From Mesorhizobium australicum WSM2073 (lineage in GTDB: Bacteria > Pseudomonadota > Alphaproteobacteria > Rhizobiales > Rhizobiaceae), in contig NC_019973.1 in NCBI RefSeq assembly GCF_000230995.2, forward strand, positions 372,001 through 436,000: a DNA stretch of 64,000 nt, read 5' to 3'. The stretch's first letter is position 1. Each line of letters begins with the position of its first letter. The notes below the pieces were generated by a model. The model was not told the DNA's origin. It did not search any database and saw only the letters and a program-made list of their open reading frames with translations. Positions 45,321 to 53,193 of the stretch are shown here, one piece after another. A program made the position numbers and the translations under genes.

Positions 45321-45767
45321 GTGCGGTCTGACAACATACACGCCACGGCGCTGCTGATCGGCGAGAGCGGCATTCTCATCAGCGGCTCATCCGGGTCGGG
45401 CAAGACAACGCTGGCGCTGACGCTGATCAGCCATTGCCTGCAACGCGGATTGTTCTCACGGCTGGTCGGCGACGATCAGCTCTTCGTCGAAGCCCATGCC
45501 GGGCGGCTGGTGTGCCGTGCGCCCGGCACCATCGAAGGCCTTGCCGAGGTGCCGGGACATGGGCCACGGTCCCTGCCGTTCGAACCGGCCTGCGTCGTCG
45601 ATCTGCACGTGCGCCTGTTGCCGGCCGGCGAAATCGCACGCTTCCAGGAGGATGCAAGCGACGACATCGCCGGCTGTGCGGTGGCGCGCATCGATCTGGC
45701 CGAGCGCAATGTCGCGGCCGCCTTGCTCGCAGTGATGGCGCGGCTGTCGATCCCGCCTTTTCTATGA
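45321..45767 (+). CDS. hprK: Short HPr kinase/phosphorylase
   Basis: 148 residues from GTG 45321. Only the C-terminal kinase half of Gram-positive HprK is present, the usual alphaproteobacterial form. Walker A is ISGSSGSGKTTLAL (~20-33), followed by LVGDDQLFVEAH, corresponding to the active-site Asp pair. It phosphorylates HPr on the regulatory Ser. The target HPr is encoded 563 bases downstream and chvG lies immediately upstream; the order chvG-hprK-manX-ptsH is rhizobial. Confidence 0.93.
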   Translation: MRSDNIHATALLIGESGILISGSSGSGKTTLALTLISHCLQRGLFSRLVGDDQLFVEAHAGRLVCRAPGTIEGLAEVPGHGPRSLPFEPACVVDLHVRLLPAGEIARFQEDASDDIAGCAVARIDLAERNVAAALLAVMARLSIPPFL

Positions 45768-45931
45768 TCCGCGCTGGGTTTTTTGCTGCAATGCGTCAAA
45801 ATGGCGTGGGCCGGCGCAATTTTGGGCTTGTCAACGGGCCGCGCGTCGACAAGATAGCGCTCCCGCCGCCTGGATTGGCTGGCGAGCATAAAATGCGCCT
45901 GTGAAGCGGCGATGACGGGAGCCACCAAAGA

Positions 45932-46333
45932 ATGATCGGACTCGTGCTTGTAACGCACGGTCAACTGGCCACCGAGTTCAGACATGCCGTCGAACATGTC
46001 GTCGGGCCACAAGACAATTTCGAAACCGTGGCGATCGGTGCCGACGACGATATGGAACAGCGTCGCCGCGACATCGTCGACGCCGTCGCCCGTGTCGATA
46101 CGGGGGCGGGTGTAATCGTGTTGACGGACATGTTCGGCGGCACGCCGTCCAACCTTGCCATCTCGGTAATGGAGTCCGGCCGCACCGAGGTGATCGCCGG
46201 CATGAACCTGCCGATGCTGATCAAGCTGTCGTCGATCCGCAAGGGCGACAACATGGCGGCCGCGCTCGATGAAGCGCAAGCCGCGGGGCGCAAATATATC
46301 AACGTCGCCAGCCAGCTTTTGAGCAGCAAATGA
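45932..46333 (+). CDS. manX: PTS EIIA component, mannose family
   Basis: 133 residues. IGLVLVTHGQLATEFRHAV carries the phospho-His (~residue 9), and LTDMFGGTPSNLA (~63-75) is the family signature. No EIIB or EIIC gene is nearby, so it is a regulatory phosphocarrier, not part of sugar uptake. In Sinorhizobium such a protein works with HprK and HPr in carbon catabolite control by succinate. The stop overlaps the HPr start (ATGA). Confidence 0.93.
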   Translation: MIGLVLVTHGQLATEFRHAVEHVVGPQDNFETVAIGADDDMEQRRRDIVDAVARVDTGAGVIVLTDMFGGTPSNLAISVMESGRTEVIAGMNLPMLIKLSSIRKGDNMAAALDEAQAAGRKYINVASQLLSSK

Positions 46334-46626
46334 GTACGCTGTCGCCTGACAAGGACCAGATCGTCAGGGAGTTTCCGATCGTCAACCAGCGCGGCCTGCA
46401 TGCGCGCGCCTCGGCGAAATTCGTCCAGCTTGCCAGCGGTTTCAACGCTTCGGTCCATGTCGAGAAGGACGGCGTCAAGGTCGGCGGCACCTCGATCATG
46501 GGCCTGATGATGCTGGCGGCCAGCCCTGGATACTCGATCCGCGTCACCGCCAGCGGCCCGGAGGCGCTCGAGGTCATGGACGCGCTGGAGCAGCTCGTCG
46601 CCTCCCGTTTCGGCGAGGAGTGCTGA
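46330..46626 (+). CDS. ptsH: Phosphocarrier protein HPr
   Basis: 98 residues. The EI-dependent phospho-His lies in NQRGLHARASAKFV (~22-25), and the HprK-target Ser is in GGTSIMGLMMLAAS (~53). It overlaps the manX stop. No ptsI gene is seen here. Forms the HPr arm of the regulatory PTS with the two upstream genes. Confidence 0.95.
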   Translation: MSTLSPDKDQIVREFPIVNQRGLHARASAKFVQLASGFNASVHVEKDGVKVGGTSIMGLMMLAASPGYSIRVTASGPEALEVMDALEQLVASRFGEEC

Positions 46627-46818
46627 CCCGGAAGTCAGCCATCCGAGACATGCACGAATAAAGATTTCTTTATATCCCATTGTCGTGCGAAGCCCGATCT
46701 GCTAGTCAGGCCGGCAATTCGCGCCCTTCGACGCGCCGACCGGCGCGGGCGCATCCGCAACCAATTCGCAAGCCAAACGATCAATTCACAGCAAGACAAT
46801 TCGCATCGGAGCACTGCC

Positions 46819-48219
46819 ATGACGGGTAGCAAGGACTATGTGGTCGCCGACATCTCTCTTGCCGGCTGGGGCCGCAAGGAACTCGATATCGCCGAAACCG
46901 AAATGCCGGGCCTGATGGCCTGCCGCGAGGAATTCGGCGCCAAGAAGCCGCTCAAGGGCGCGCGCATCACCGGCTCGCTGCACATGACGATCCAGACGGC
47001 GGTACTGATCGAGACGCTGAAGGCGCTCGGCGCCGACATCCGCTGGGCTTCCTGCAACATCTTCTCGACCCAGGACCACGCCGCCGCGGCCATCGCCGAG
47101 ACTGGCATTCCGGTCTTCGCCGTCAAGGGCGAGAGCCTCGAACAGTACTGGGATTACACCGACAGGATCTTCCAGTGGGCCGATGGCGGCCTCTCCAACA
47201 TGATCCTCGATGATGGCGGCGACGCCACCATGTACATCTTGATCGGCGCCCGTGCCGAAGCCGGCGAGGACGTGCTGTCCAATCCGCAGAGCGAGGAAGA
47301 GGAATATTTCTACGCCCAGGTGAAGAAGCGGCTGAAGGCTTCGCCGGGCTTCTTCACCAAGCAGAAGGAAGCGATCCGCGGCGTCACCGAAGAGACGACG
47401 ACCGGCGTCAACCGGCTCTACCAGTTGCAGAAGAAGGGCCTGCTGCCCTTCCCGGCCATCAACGTCAACGATTCGGTCACCAAGTCGAAATTCGACAACA
47501 AATACGGCTGCAAGGAATCGCTGGTCGACGGTATCCGCCGCGGCACCGACACGATGATGGCCGGCAAGGTCGCGGTCGTCTGCGGTTATGGCGACGTCGG
47601 CAAGGGCTCGTCGGCCTCGCTCAAGGGCGCGGGCGCCCGCGTCAAGGTCACCGAGGTCGATCCGATCTGCGCGCTGCAGGCGGCGATGGACGGCTTTGAA
47701 GTGGTCACGCTGGAAGATGCGGCACCGACCGCCGACATCGTCATCACCACCACCGGCAACAAGGATGTGGTTACCCTCGACCACATGCGCTCGATGAAGG
47801 ACATGGTGATCGTCGGCAACATCGGCCATTTCGACAACGAGATCCAGGTTGCGTCGCTGCGCAATCTGAAGTGGACCAATGTCAAGCCGCAGGTCGACAT
47901 GATCACCTTCCCGGACGGCAAGCGCATGATCCTCCTGTCGGAAGGTCGCCTGCTCAATCTCGGCAACGCCACCGGCCACCCGAGCTTCGTCATGTCGGCC
48001 TCCTTCACCAACCAGGTGCTGGCGCAGATCGAGTTGTTCACCAAGGGCGAGCAGTACCAGAACCAGGTCTATGTGCTGCCCAAGCATCTCGACGAGAAGG
48101 TCGCACGCCTGCATCTCGACAAGCTAGGCGCCCGCCTGACCGAGCTGTCGGGCGAGCAGGCCGCCTATATCGGCGTCACGCCGCAGGGGCCATTCAAGCC
48201 GGAACACTACCGCTATTAA
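46819..48219 (+). CDS. ahcY: S-adenosylhomocysteine hydrolase
   Basis: 466 residues. Splits S-adenosylhomocysteine to adenosine and homocysteine, using bound NAD. Adenosine-site [21 protein letters not shown], catalytic segment [13 protein letters not shown] (Lys/Asp), Rossmann loop [16 protein letters not shown] (~258-273), and the C-terminal KPEHYRY. It is longer than the eukaryotic form by the bacterial ~40-residue insertion near 100-160. A strong terminator follows. No SAH riboswitch was recognised in the 192-base leader. Confidence 0.97.
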   Translation: MTGSKDYVVADISLAGWGRKELDIAETEMPGLMACREEFGAKKPLKGARITGSLHMTIQTAVLIETLKALGADIRWASCNIFSTQDHAAAAIAETGIPVFAVKGESLEQYWDYTDRIFQWADGGLSNMILDDGGDATMYILIGARAEAGEDVLSNPQSEEEEYFYAQVKKRLKASPGFFTKQKEAIRGVTEETTTGVNRLYQLQKKGLLPFPAINVNDSVTKSKFDNKYGCKESLVDGIRRGTDTMMAGKVAVVCGYGDVGKGSSASLKGAGARVKVTEVDPICALQAAMDGFEVVTLEDAAPTADIVITTTGNKDVVTLDHMRSMKDMVIVGNIGHFDNEIQVASLRNLKWTNVKPQVDMITFPDGKRMILLSEGRLLNLGNATGHPSFVMSASFTNQVLAQIELFTKGEQYQNQVYVLPKHLDEKVARLHLDKLGARLTELSGEQAAYIGVTPQGPFKPEHYRY

Positions 48220-48247
48220 CCAAAGCCGAATTTGCTACAAGATATTG

Positions 48248-48285
48248 ATGCCGGGCGATTGACTTTTCGCCCGGCATTATTTTTG
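48248..48285 (+). terminator. Rho-independent terminator of ahcY
   Basis: ATGCCGGGCG (48248-48257) pairs with CGCCCGGCAT (48268-48277), a perfect 10-base stem, followed by TATTTTT. It starts 29 bases after the ahcY stop. Confidence 0.9.
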
Positions 48286-48407
48286 CGCCGAATGATTCTT
48301 CACGCCGATTCCAGCAGGCGCTATTGTTGTGATTCGCGGGTCCAGGGGCGAGGACCGGCGCACGCGTCAGGGCGGTCTTGCATTCAGGCGGCGAAGAGGA
48401 CCAAGAC

Positions 48408-50948
48408 ATGCCGGGGGAAAACCCGCTTCACGCGGGACAGGCCGTTTCCGGCGGCCATCAGGATTCGGAGACCACTGGCTCGCGGCGCCCTTCGTGGCGT
48501 GGCCGCGCGGGGCTGCTGCTTGCCGGCTCCACACTTGCCGGTCCGCTGCTTGGTGGGGTTGCATGCGCCCAAGGCGCCGAAGTGGCGGCCAGCCTTTCGG
48601 TCAGCACGATCGAGGTCATGCAGCTAGCCGTCTTTGCCGGAGTGATGGGAGCGGCATTCCTGTCGGCCATCGTTCTCATTCGCGAACGCGCGCGCACCTC
48701 GGCGGAAAATGTCGAGCTGAGAAGCCGCGTCGCCGATATCAGCGCGGCGTTGCGACGTTCGGAAGCGCTGCTCAATCTGCGCGACCAGCGTGTGGTGGTC
48801 TGGGCCTCGGAAAACAAGAAACCCGAGCTCATCGGCACATTGCCGACCGAAAGCGGAGCGCCGGAGGAACGGGCCGCATTCCTAGCCTTTGGGCGCTGGC
48901 TGATGCCGCGCTCGGCGGCGGCACTCGAACATGCCGTGACGGGTTTGCGGGAAAAAGGCAGGGCGTTCGACCTGGTGGTGGAATCGCAGGCCGGCGCTCC
49001 GTTGGAAGTGCATGGCCGAAAGAGCGCGGCCCATGTGCTGGTGCGGTTTGTCTCGCTGTCCGAGACACAGCGCAGCCAGGCTCGGCTCAAGATCGACAAC
49101 CAGCGGCTGGCCGCCGACCATGACACGATGATCGGCCTGCTCGAGGCGCTGAAGATGCCGGCATGGCTGCGTGACGAGCATGGCCGGCTGAAATGGGTCA
49201 ACCGGGCCTATGCCGACGCGGTCGAAGCCGAGAACGCTGAAGCCGCCGTGCGTGACGCCCAGGAGTTCCTCGGCGGCCAGGCGCGCGAGGCCATCGCCGC
49301 CCAGCACAAATCGCATCCGGTGTTCGAGCAATCGCTTTCGACGGTGATCGAAGGCGACCGCCGCGTGTTTGCCGTGACCGACTTTGCCGGCGCCGACGGT
49401 TCGGCCGGCCTTGCCTGCGACACCAGCGCCATCGAGGCCATCCGCGGCGAATATGAGCGGACCGTGCGCAGCCATGCCGATACGCTCGACCAGCTCAACA
49501 CGGCAGTCGCCATCTTCGACACGAACGAGAAGCTGCGCTTCTTCAACCAGGCTTTCCAGAAACTGTGGGGGCTCGACAGCGGCTTCCTGCACAGCGCGCC
49601 CGACAACGCCCTTTTGCTCGACCGGCTGCGCAGCGAGGGCAAGATCGCCGAACAGCCGGAATGGCGCCGCTGGAAGGAAGGCCTGCTCGGCGCTTATCGT
49701 GCGGTCGAATCGCAGGAACACTGGTGGCACCTGCCGGACGGCAAGACCATCCGCGTCGTCGCCAACCCGCAACCCAAGGGCGGCGTCACCTGGGTGTTCG
49801 AGAACCTGACCGAGAAGATGGATCTCGAAAGCCGCTACCGCACCGCGGTCCGGGTCCAGGGCGAAACGCTCGACAATCTGGCCGAAGGCGTGGCGGTGTT
49901 CGGTCCCGATGGCCGGCTGCGGCTGTCGAACCCGGCCTTTGCCACGCTGTGGGGGTTGGGCACGGAAGTCGCCAAGCCCAATGTGCACGTATCGACCATA
50001 CGCGAGCTCTCAGATCGGCAGGCGGTCGAGAGCCCCTGGCCCGGCTTTGTCGCCGCCATCACCGGCTTCGACGACGAGCGCCGCGAGCGTCACGGCCAGA
50101 CCGAGCTCAACAACGGCACCGTGCTGCGCTACGCGGTGATTCCGCTGCCCAACGGGCAAGTGATGATGACCTTCGTCGACGTCACGGACAGCGTCCATGT
50201 CGAACGCGCGCTCAAGGACAGGAACGAGGCACTGGAGAAATCGGACCAGCTCAAGAACGACTTCGTCCAGCATGTGTCCTACGAACTGCGTTCGCCGCTG
50301 ACCAACATCATCGGTTTCACCGAGCTGCTGTCGCTGCCGGCGACTGGCCCGCTGACGCAGAAGCAGCGTGAATATGTCGAACATGTCGGCTCGTCCTCCT
50401 CGGTGCTGCTGACCATCGTCAACGACATACTCGACCTGGCGACCGTCGATGCCGGCATCATGCAGCTCGACATTTCCGAGGTGCATGTGGACCGCACCAT
50501 CGCGGCTGCCGCCGAGCTTGTCGCCGACCGGCTGGAGGAGCATTCGATCCGGCTCGCGGTCGATGCCGCCGCGGCGCCGAAGACGTTCCATGGCGACGAA
50601 ACGCGCATCCGCCAGATCCTCTACAATCTGCTCAGCAACGCCGCCAACTACGCGCCGGAGGCCAGCACCATCCGGCTGGCCTGCCGTCAGTTGGCGGACG
50701 GGGTCGAGTTCTCGGTTCACGACGACGGACCTGGCATGCCGCCCGATGTGCTCGATTCGGTGTTCCGCCGCTTCGAACCGCGCGCCAATGGCGGCCGCCG
50801 GCGCGGCGCCGGCCTCGGCCTGTCGATCGTCAAGAGCTTTGTCGAACTGCATGGCGGCGCCGTTCGCATCGAAACCGGCAAGGACAAGGGCACGACCGTC
50901 ATCTGCACCTTTCCCGACATGCCGGGTATCCGCGCAGCGGCCGAGTAG
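48408..50948 (+). CDS. divL: DivL-like PAS kinase with Tyr in place of the phospho-His
   Basis: 846 residues from ATG 48408 (AAGAGGA upstream). One or two N-terminal helices (AGLLLAGSTLAGPLLGGVAC; AVFAGVMGAAFLSAIVLI at ~65-85), a coiled region, three to four PAS modules (~90-590, with TLDQLNTAVAIFDTNEKLRF and TLDNLAEGVAVFGPDGRLRL), then a dimerisation/ATPase core. The H-box reads FVQHVSYELRSPLTNIIGF: Tyr (~residue 625) replaces His, the hallmark of Caulobacter DivL. ATP-site boxes LYNLLSNAANY, DDGPGMP and GAGLGLSIVK are intact. DivL controls CckA-CtrA cell-cycle signalling by binding, not by its own phosphotransfer. Confidence 0.92.
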   Translation: MPGENPLHAGQAVSGGHQDSETTGSRRPSWRGRAGLLLAGSTLAGPLLGGVACAQGAEVAASLSVSTIEVMQLAVFAGVMGAAFLSAIVLIRERARTSAENVELRSRVADISAALRRSEALLNLRDQRVVVWASENKKPELIGTLPTESGAPEERAAFLAFGRWLMPRSAAALEHAVTGLREKGRAFDLVVESQAGAPLEVHGRKSAAHVLVRFVSLSETQRSQARLKIDNQRLAADHDTMIGLLEALKMPAWLRDEHGRLKWVNRAYADAVEAENAEAAVRDAQEFLGGQAREAIAAQHKSHPVFEQSLSTVIEGDRRVFAVTDFAGADGSAGLACDTSAIEAIRGEYERTVRSHADTLDQLNTAVAIFDTNEKLRFFNQAFQKLWGLDSGFLHSAPDNALLLDRLRSEGKIAEQPEWRRWKEGLLGAYRAVESQEHWWHLPDGKTIRVVANPQPKGGVTWVFENLTEKMDLESRYRTAVRVQGETLDNLAEGVAVFGPDGRLRLSNPAFATLWGLGTEVAKPNVHVSTIRELSDRQAVESPWPGFVAAITGFDDERRERHGQTELNNGTVLRYAVIPLPNGQVMMTFVDVTDSVHVERALKDRNEALEKSDQLKNDFVQHVSYELRSPLTNIIGFTELLSLPATGPLTQKQREYVEHVGSSSSVLLTIVNDILDLATVDAGIMQLDISEVHVDRTIAAAAELVADRLEEHSIRLAVDAAAAPKTFHGDETRIRQILYNLLSNAANYAPEASTIRLACRQLADGVEFSVHDDGPGMPPDVLDSVFRRFEPRANGGRRRGAGLGLSIVKSFVELHGGAVRIETGKDKGTTVICTFPDMPGIRAAAE

Positions 50949-50956
50949 CGCGCTCG

Positions 50957-52468
50957 ATGACGGAACCGGTGCTGGAGCGTTTGCTCGCCGACGAGACCCA
51001 GACAGCCCGGCTGGGCGAGGATCTGGCGTTGGCGCTGCGCGTGGGCGACGTGCTGGCGCTCAAGGGCGATCTCGGCGCCGGCAAGTCGACGCTGGCAAGG
51101 GCACTGATCCGGGCGCTGGCCGACGATGCCGGTCTCGAAGTGCCGAGCCCGACCTTCACGCTGGTACAGAGCTACGATACCCGCGTGCCGGTTCACCATT
51201 TCGATCTCTACCGCCTGTCCTCGGCGACCGAGCTCGACGAACTCGGCTTCGAGGAGGCGCTGGCGCAAGGTGCCGCCCTGATCGAATGGCCGGAACGGGC
51301 TGAGGGCTATCTGCCCAAAGCGACGGTGCTGATCGAACTCGTCCAGCATGGCGAGGGCCGGCTGGCCCGACTGTCGGGGCAAGGGGTTACCTTCGACCGT
51401 GTCGCGCGCTCGCTGGCCATGCGCGGTTTTCTGGAGAGCGCCGGCTGGGGGCAAGCGCGGCGCCGGCATTTCATCGGCGATGCCTCGGCCCGCTCCTACG
51501 AGATCGTAACGCTTGCCGGCGAGGCGCCGCGCGTGCTGATGAACTCGCCGCGGCTGGTGCTCGGCCCGCCCGTGCGCGACGGCAAACCCTATGCCGTGAT
51601 CGCCCATACGGCGCAGTCGGTGTCCGCCTTCGTCGCAATCGACCGTGCGCTGCTGGCCGCCGGGGTCGCGGTGCCCAGGATCGACGCGCAGGATCTCGAC
51701 CAGGGCTTCCTGCTGCTCGAGCATCTGGGCTCGGAAGGTTTCCTCGACGGCAATGGCGAGCCGGTCGCCGAACGGTACGAGGCGGCGGCCGAACTGCTTG
51801 CCATGATGCATGGCAAGGTCTGGCCTCACCGCATGGCGGCGGCTCCCGGCGTCGTTCATGACGTGCCGCCCTTCGATCGCGACGCCATGCTGATCGAGGC
51901 CGACCTGCTGATCGACTGGTACGTGCCGGCGATAACGGGCGAGCCGGCAAGCAAGGCGCTGCGTTCCGGCTACCACAAGACATGGAATGCGCTTCTCGAC
52001 CGGCTGCAAGGCAGCGAATACACGCTGATGCTGCGCGACTTCCACTCGCCTAACATCATCTGGCGCGGCGAGCGATCCGGCCTCGACCGGCTCGGCATCG
52101 TCGACGTCCAGGACGCGCTGATCGGGCCTTGCGCCTATGACGTCGCCTCGCTCGCCATGGACGCCCGCGTCACCATGGTGCCCGAGATCGAGAAGCGGAC
52201 GCTCGACGCCTATGTCGCCGCGCGTCATGCAGCAGGCGGCTTCGACGAAGAAAGCTTCCTCGAAGCCTATGCAATCATGGCCGCGCAGCGCAATTCCAAG
52301 ATTCTGGGTATTTTCGTGCGCCTCGAAAAACGTGACGGCAAACCCTATTATCTCAGGCACCTGCCGCGCATCCGTGACTATCTCAGGCGGGCGCTGTCGC
52401 ATCCCGCGCTCGCCGACCTGCGGGATTTCTACAGCGCGCACGGGCTGCTGGAGGAACGAGCGCTGTGA
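50957..52468 (+). CDS. tsaE: TsaE-AmgK fusion: tRNA t6A ATPase joined to amino-sugar kinase
   Basis: 503 residues in two domains. TsaE covers ~1-150: Walker A GDLGAGKSTLARAL (~37-50), VPSPTFTLVQSYD, HFDLYRL, WPERAEGYLP. It is the ATPase of the TsaBDE complex making N6-threonylcarbamoyladenosine in tRNA. From ~165 it is an aminoglycoside-phosphotransferase-fold kinase: LLLEHLGSEGF, catalytic loop LMLRDFHSPNIIW, metal-binding GIVDVQDALIGP. Because murU follows with a 4-base overlap, the kinase is probably AmgK, which phosphorylates MurNAc/GlcNAc at C1. The fusion is known in alphaproteobacteria. Confidence 0.92.
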   Translation: MTEPVLERLLADETQTARLGEDLALALRVGDVLALKGDLGAGKSTLARALIRALADDAGLEVPSPTFTLVQSYDTRVPVHHFDLYRLSSATELDELGFEEALAQGAALIEWPERAEGYLPKATVLIELVQHGEGRLARLSGQGVTFDRVARSLAMRGFLESAGWGQARRRHFIGDASARSYEIVTLAGEAPRVLMNSPRLVLGPPVRDGKPYAVIAHTAQSVSAFVAIDRALLAAGVAVPRIDAQDLDQGFLLLEHLGSEGFLDGNGEPVAERYEAAAELLAMMHGKVWPHRMAAAPGVVHDVPPFDRDAMLIEADLLIDWYVPAITGEPASKALRSGYHKTWNALLDRLQGSEYTLMLRDFHSPNIIWRGERSGLDRLGIVDVQDALIGPCAYDVASLAMDARVTMVPEIEKRTLDAYVAARHAAGGFDEESFLEAYAIMAAQRNSKILGIFVRLEKRDGKPYYLRHLPRIRDYLRRALSHPALADLRDFYSAHGLLEERAL

Positions 52469-53193
52469 CAACGAAACCGGACACCGCCATCGTCCTTGCC
52501 GCCGGGCTCGGCAAGCGCATGAGGCCGATCACCGACGCTATGCCCAAGCCGCTGGTCCGCATCGCCGGCAAGACGCTGCTCGACTGGGGCCTCGACAGCC
52601 TGGCGGCGGCCGGCGTCGGCAAGGCGGTGGTCAATGTCCATTACCTTCCCGAACAGATCGTCGCTCATGTGGCCGCGCGCCGCGCGCCGCGCGTCGTCAT
52701 TTCCGATGAGAGCGACCGGCTGCTCGATTCCGCCGGCGGCATCGTCAAGGCGCTGCCGGAGCTCGGCCAGGAGCCGTTCTACATTCTCAACGCCGATACA
52801 TTCTGGATCGACCACGGCCCGCTCAATCTCGGGCGGCTTGCCCTTGCATGGGACGCCGCGAAAATGGATATTCTGCTGATGCTGGCGGATCTCCATCAGG
52901 CGACAGGGCACTGTGGCAGCACCGATTTCCTGGTGGCGCCGGATGGTGCCCTGCGGCGTTCGAAAGGCGATCCCGCTGGCCTGATCTATGCCGGCGCCGC
53001 GATCATCCATCCGCGCCTGTTCAAAAACGCACCCGCCGAACCGCATTCGCTCAATGCCTATTTCGACAAGGCGATTGCCGGCGGCCGCCTGTTCGGCATG
53101 CCGATGCATGGCCACTGGATAACCGTCGGCACGCCCGATGCCATTCCGCTCGCCGAAGACGCAGTGGCCGGCGCACTCATCGGATCGCAATGA
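52465..53193 (+). CDS. murU: N-acetylmuramate alpha-1-phosphate uridylyltransferase
   Basis: 242 residues from GTG 52465, overlapping the previous stop (GTGA). Nucleotidyltransferase signature AAGLGKRMRPITDAMPKPL at ~11-29, then VVNVHYLPEQI, SDESDRLLDSAGGIVKAL and metal-binding LNADTFW. It joins MurNAc-1-phosphate to UTP, feeding recycled MurNAc to UDP-MurNAc and bypassing de novo synthesis. Older annotation would call this mannose-1-phosphate guanylyltransferase; the AmgK neighbour makes MurU the better call. Confidence 0.88.
   Translation: MTTKPDTAIVLAAGLGKRMRPITDAMPKPLVRIAGKTLLDWGLDSLAAAGVGKAVVNVHYLPEQIVAHVAARRAPRVVISDESDRLLDSAGGIVKALPELGQEPFYILNADTFWIDHGPLNLGRLALAWDAAKMDILLMLADLHQATGHCGSTDFLVAPDGALRRSKGDPAGLIYAGAAIIHPRLFKNAPAEPHSLNAYFDKAIAGGRLFGMPMHGHWITVGTPDAIPLAEDAVAGALIGSQ

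Noticed and set aside
46627..46818. Possible S-adenosylhomocysteine riboswitch before ahcY
   Set aside because: The leader has GC-rich complementary segments but I could not find the conserved SAH-riboswitch core, so it is not claimed.
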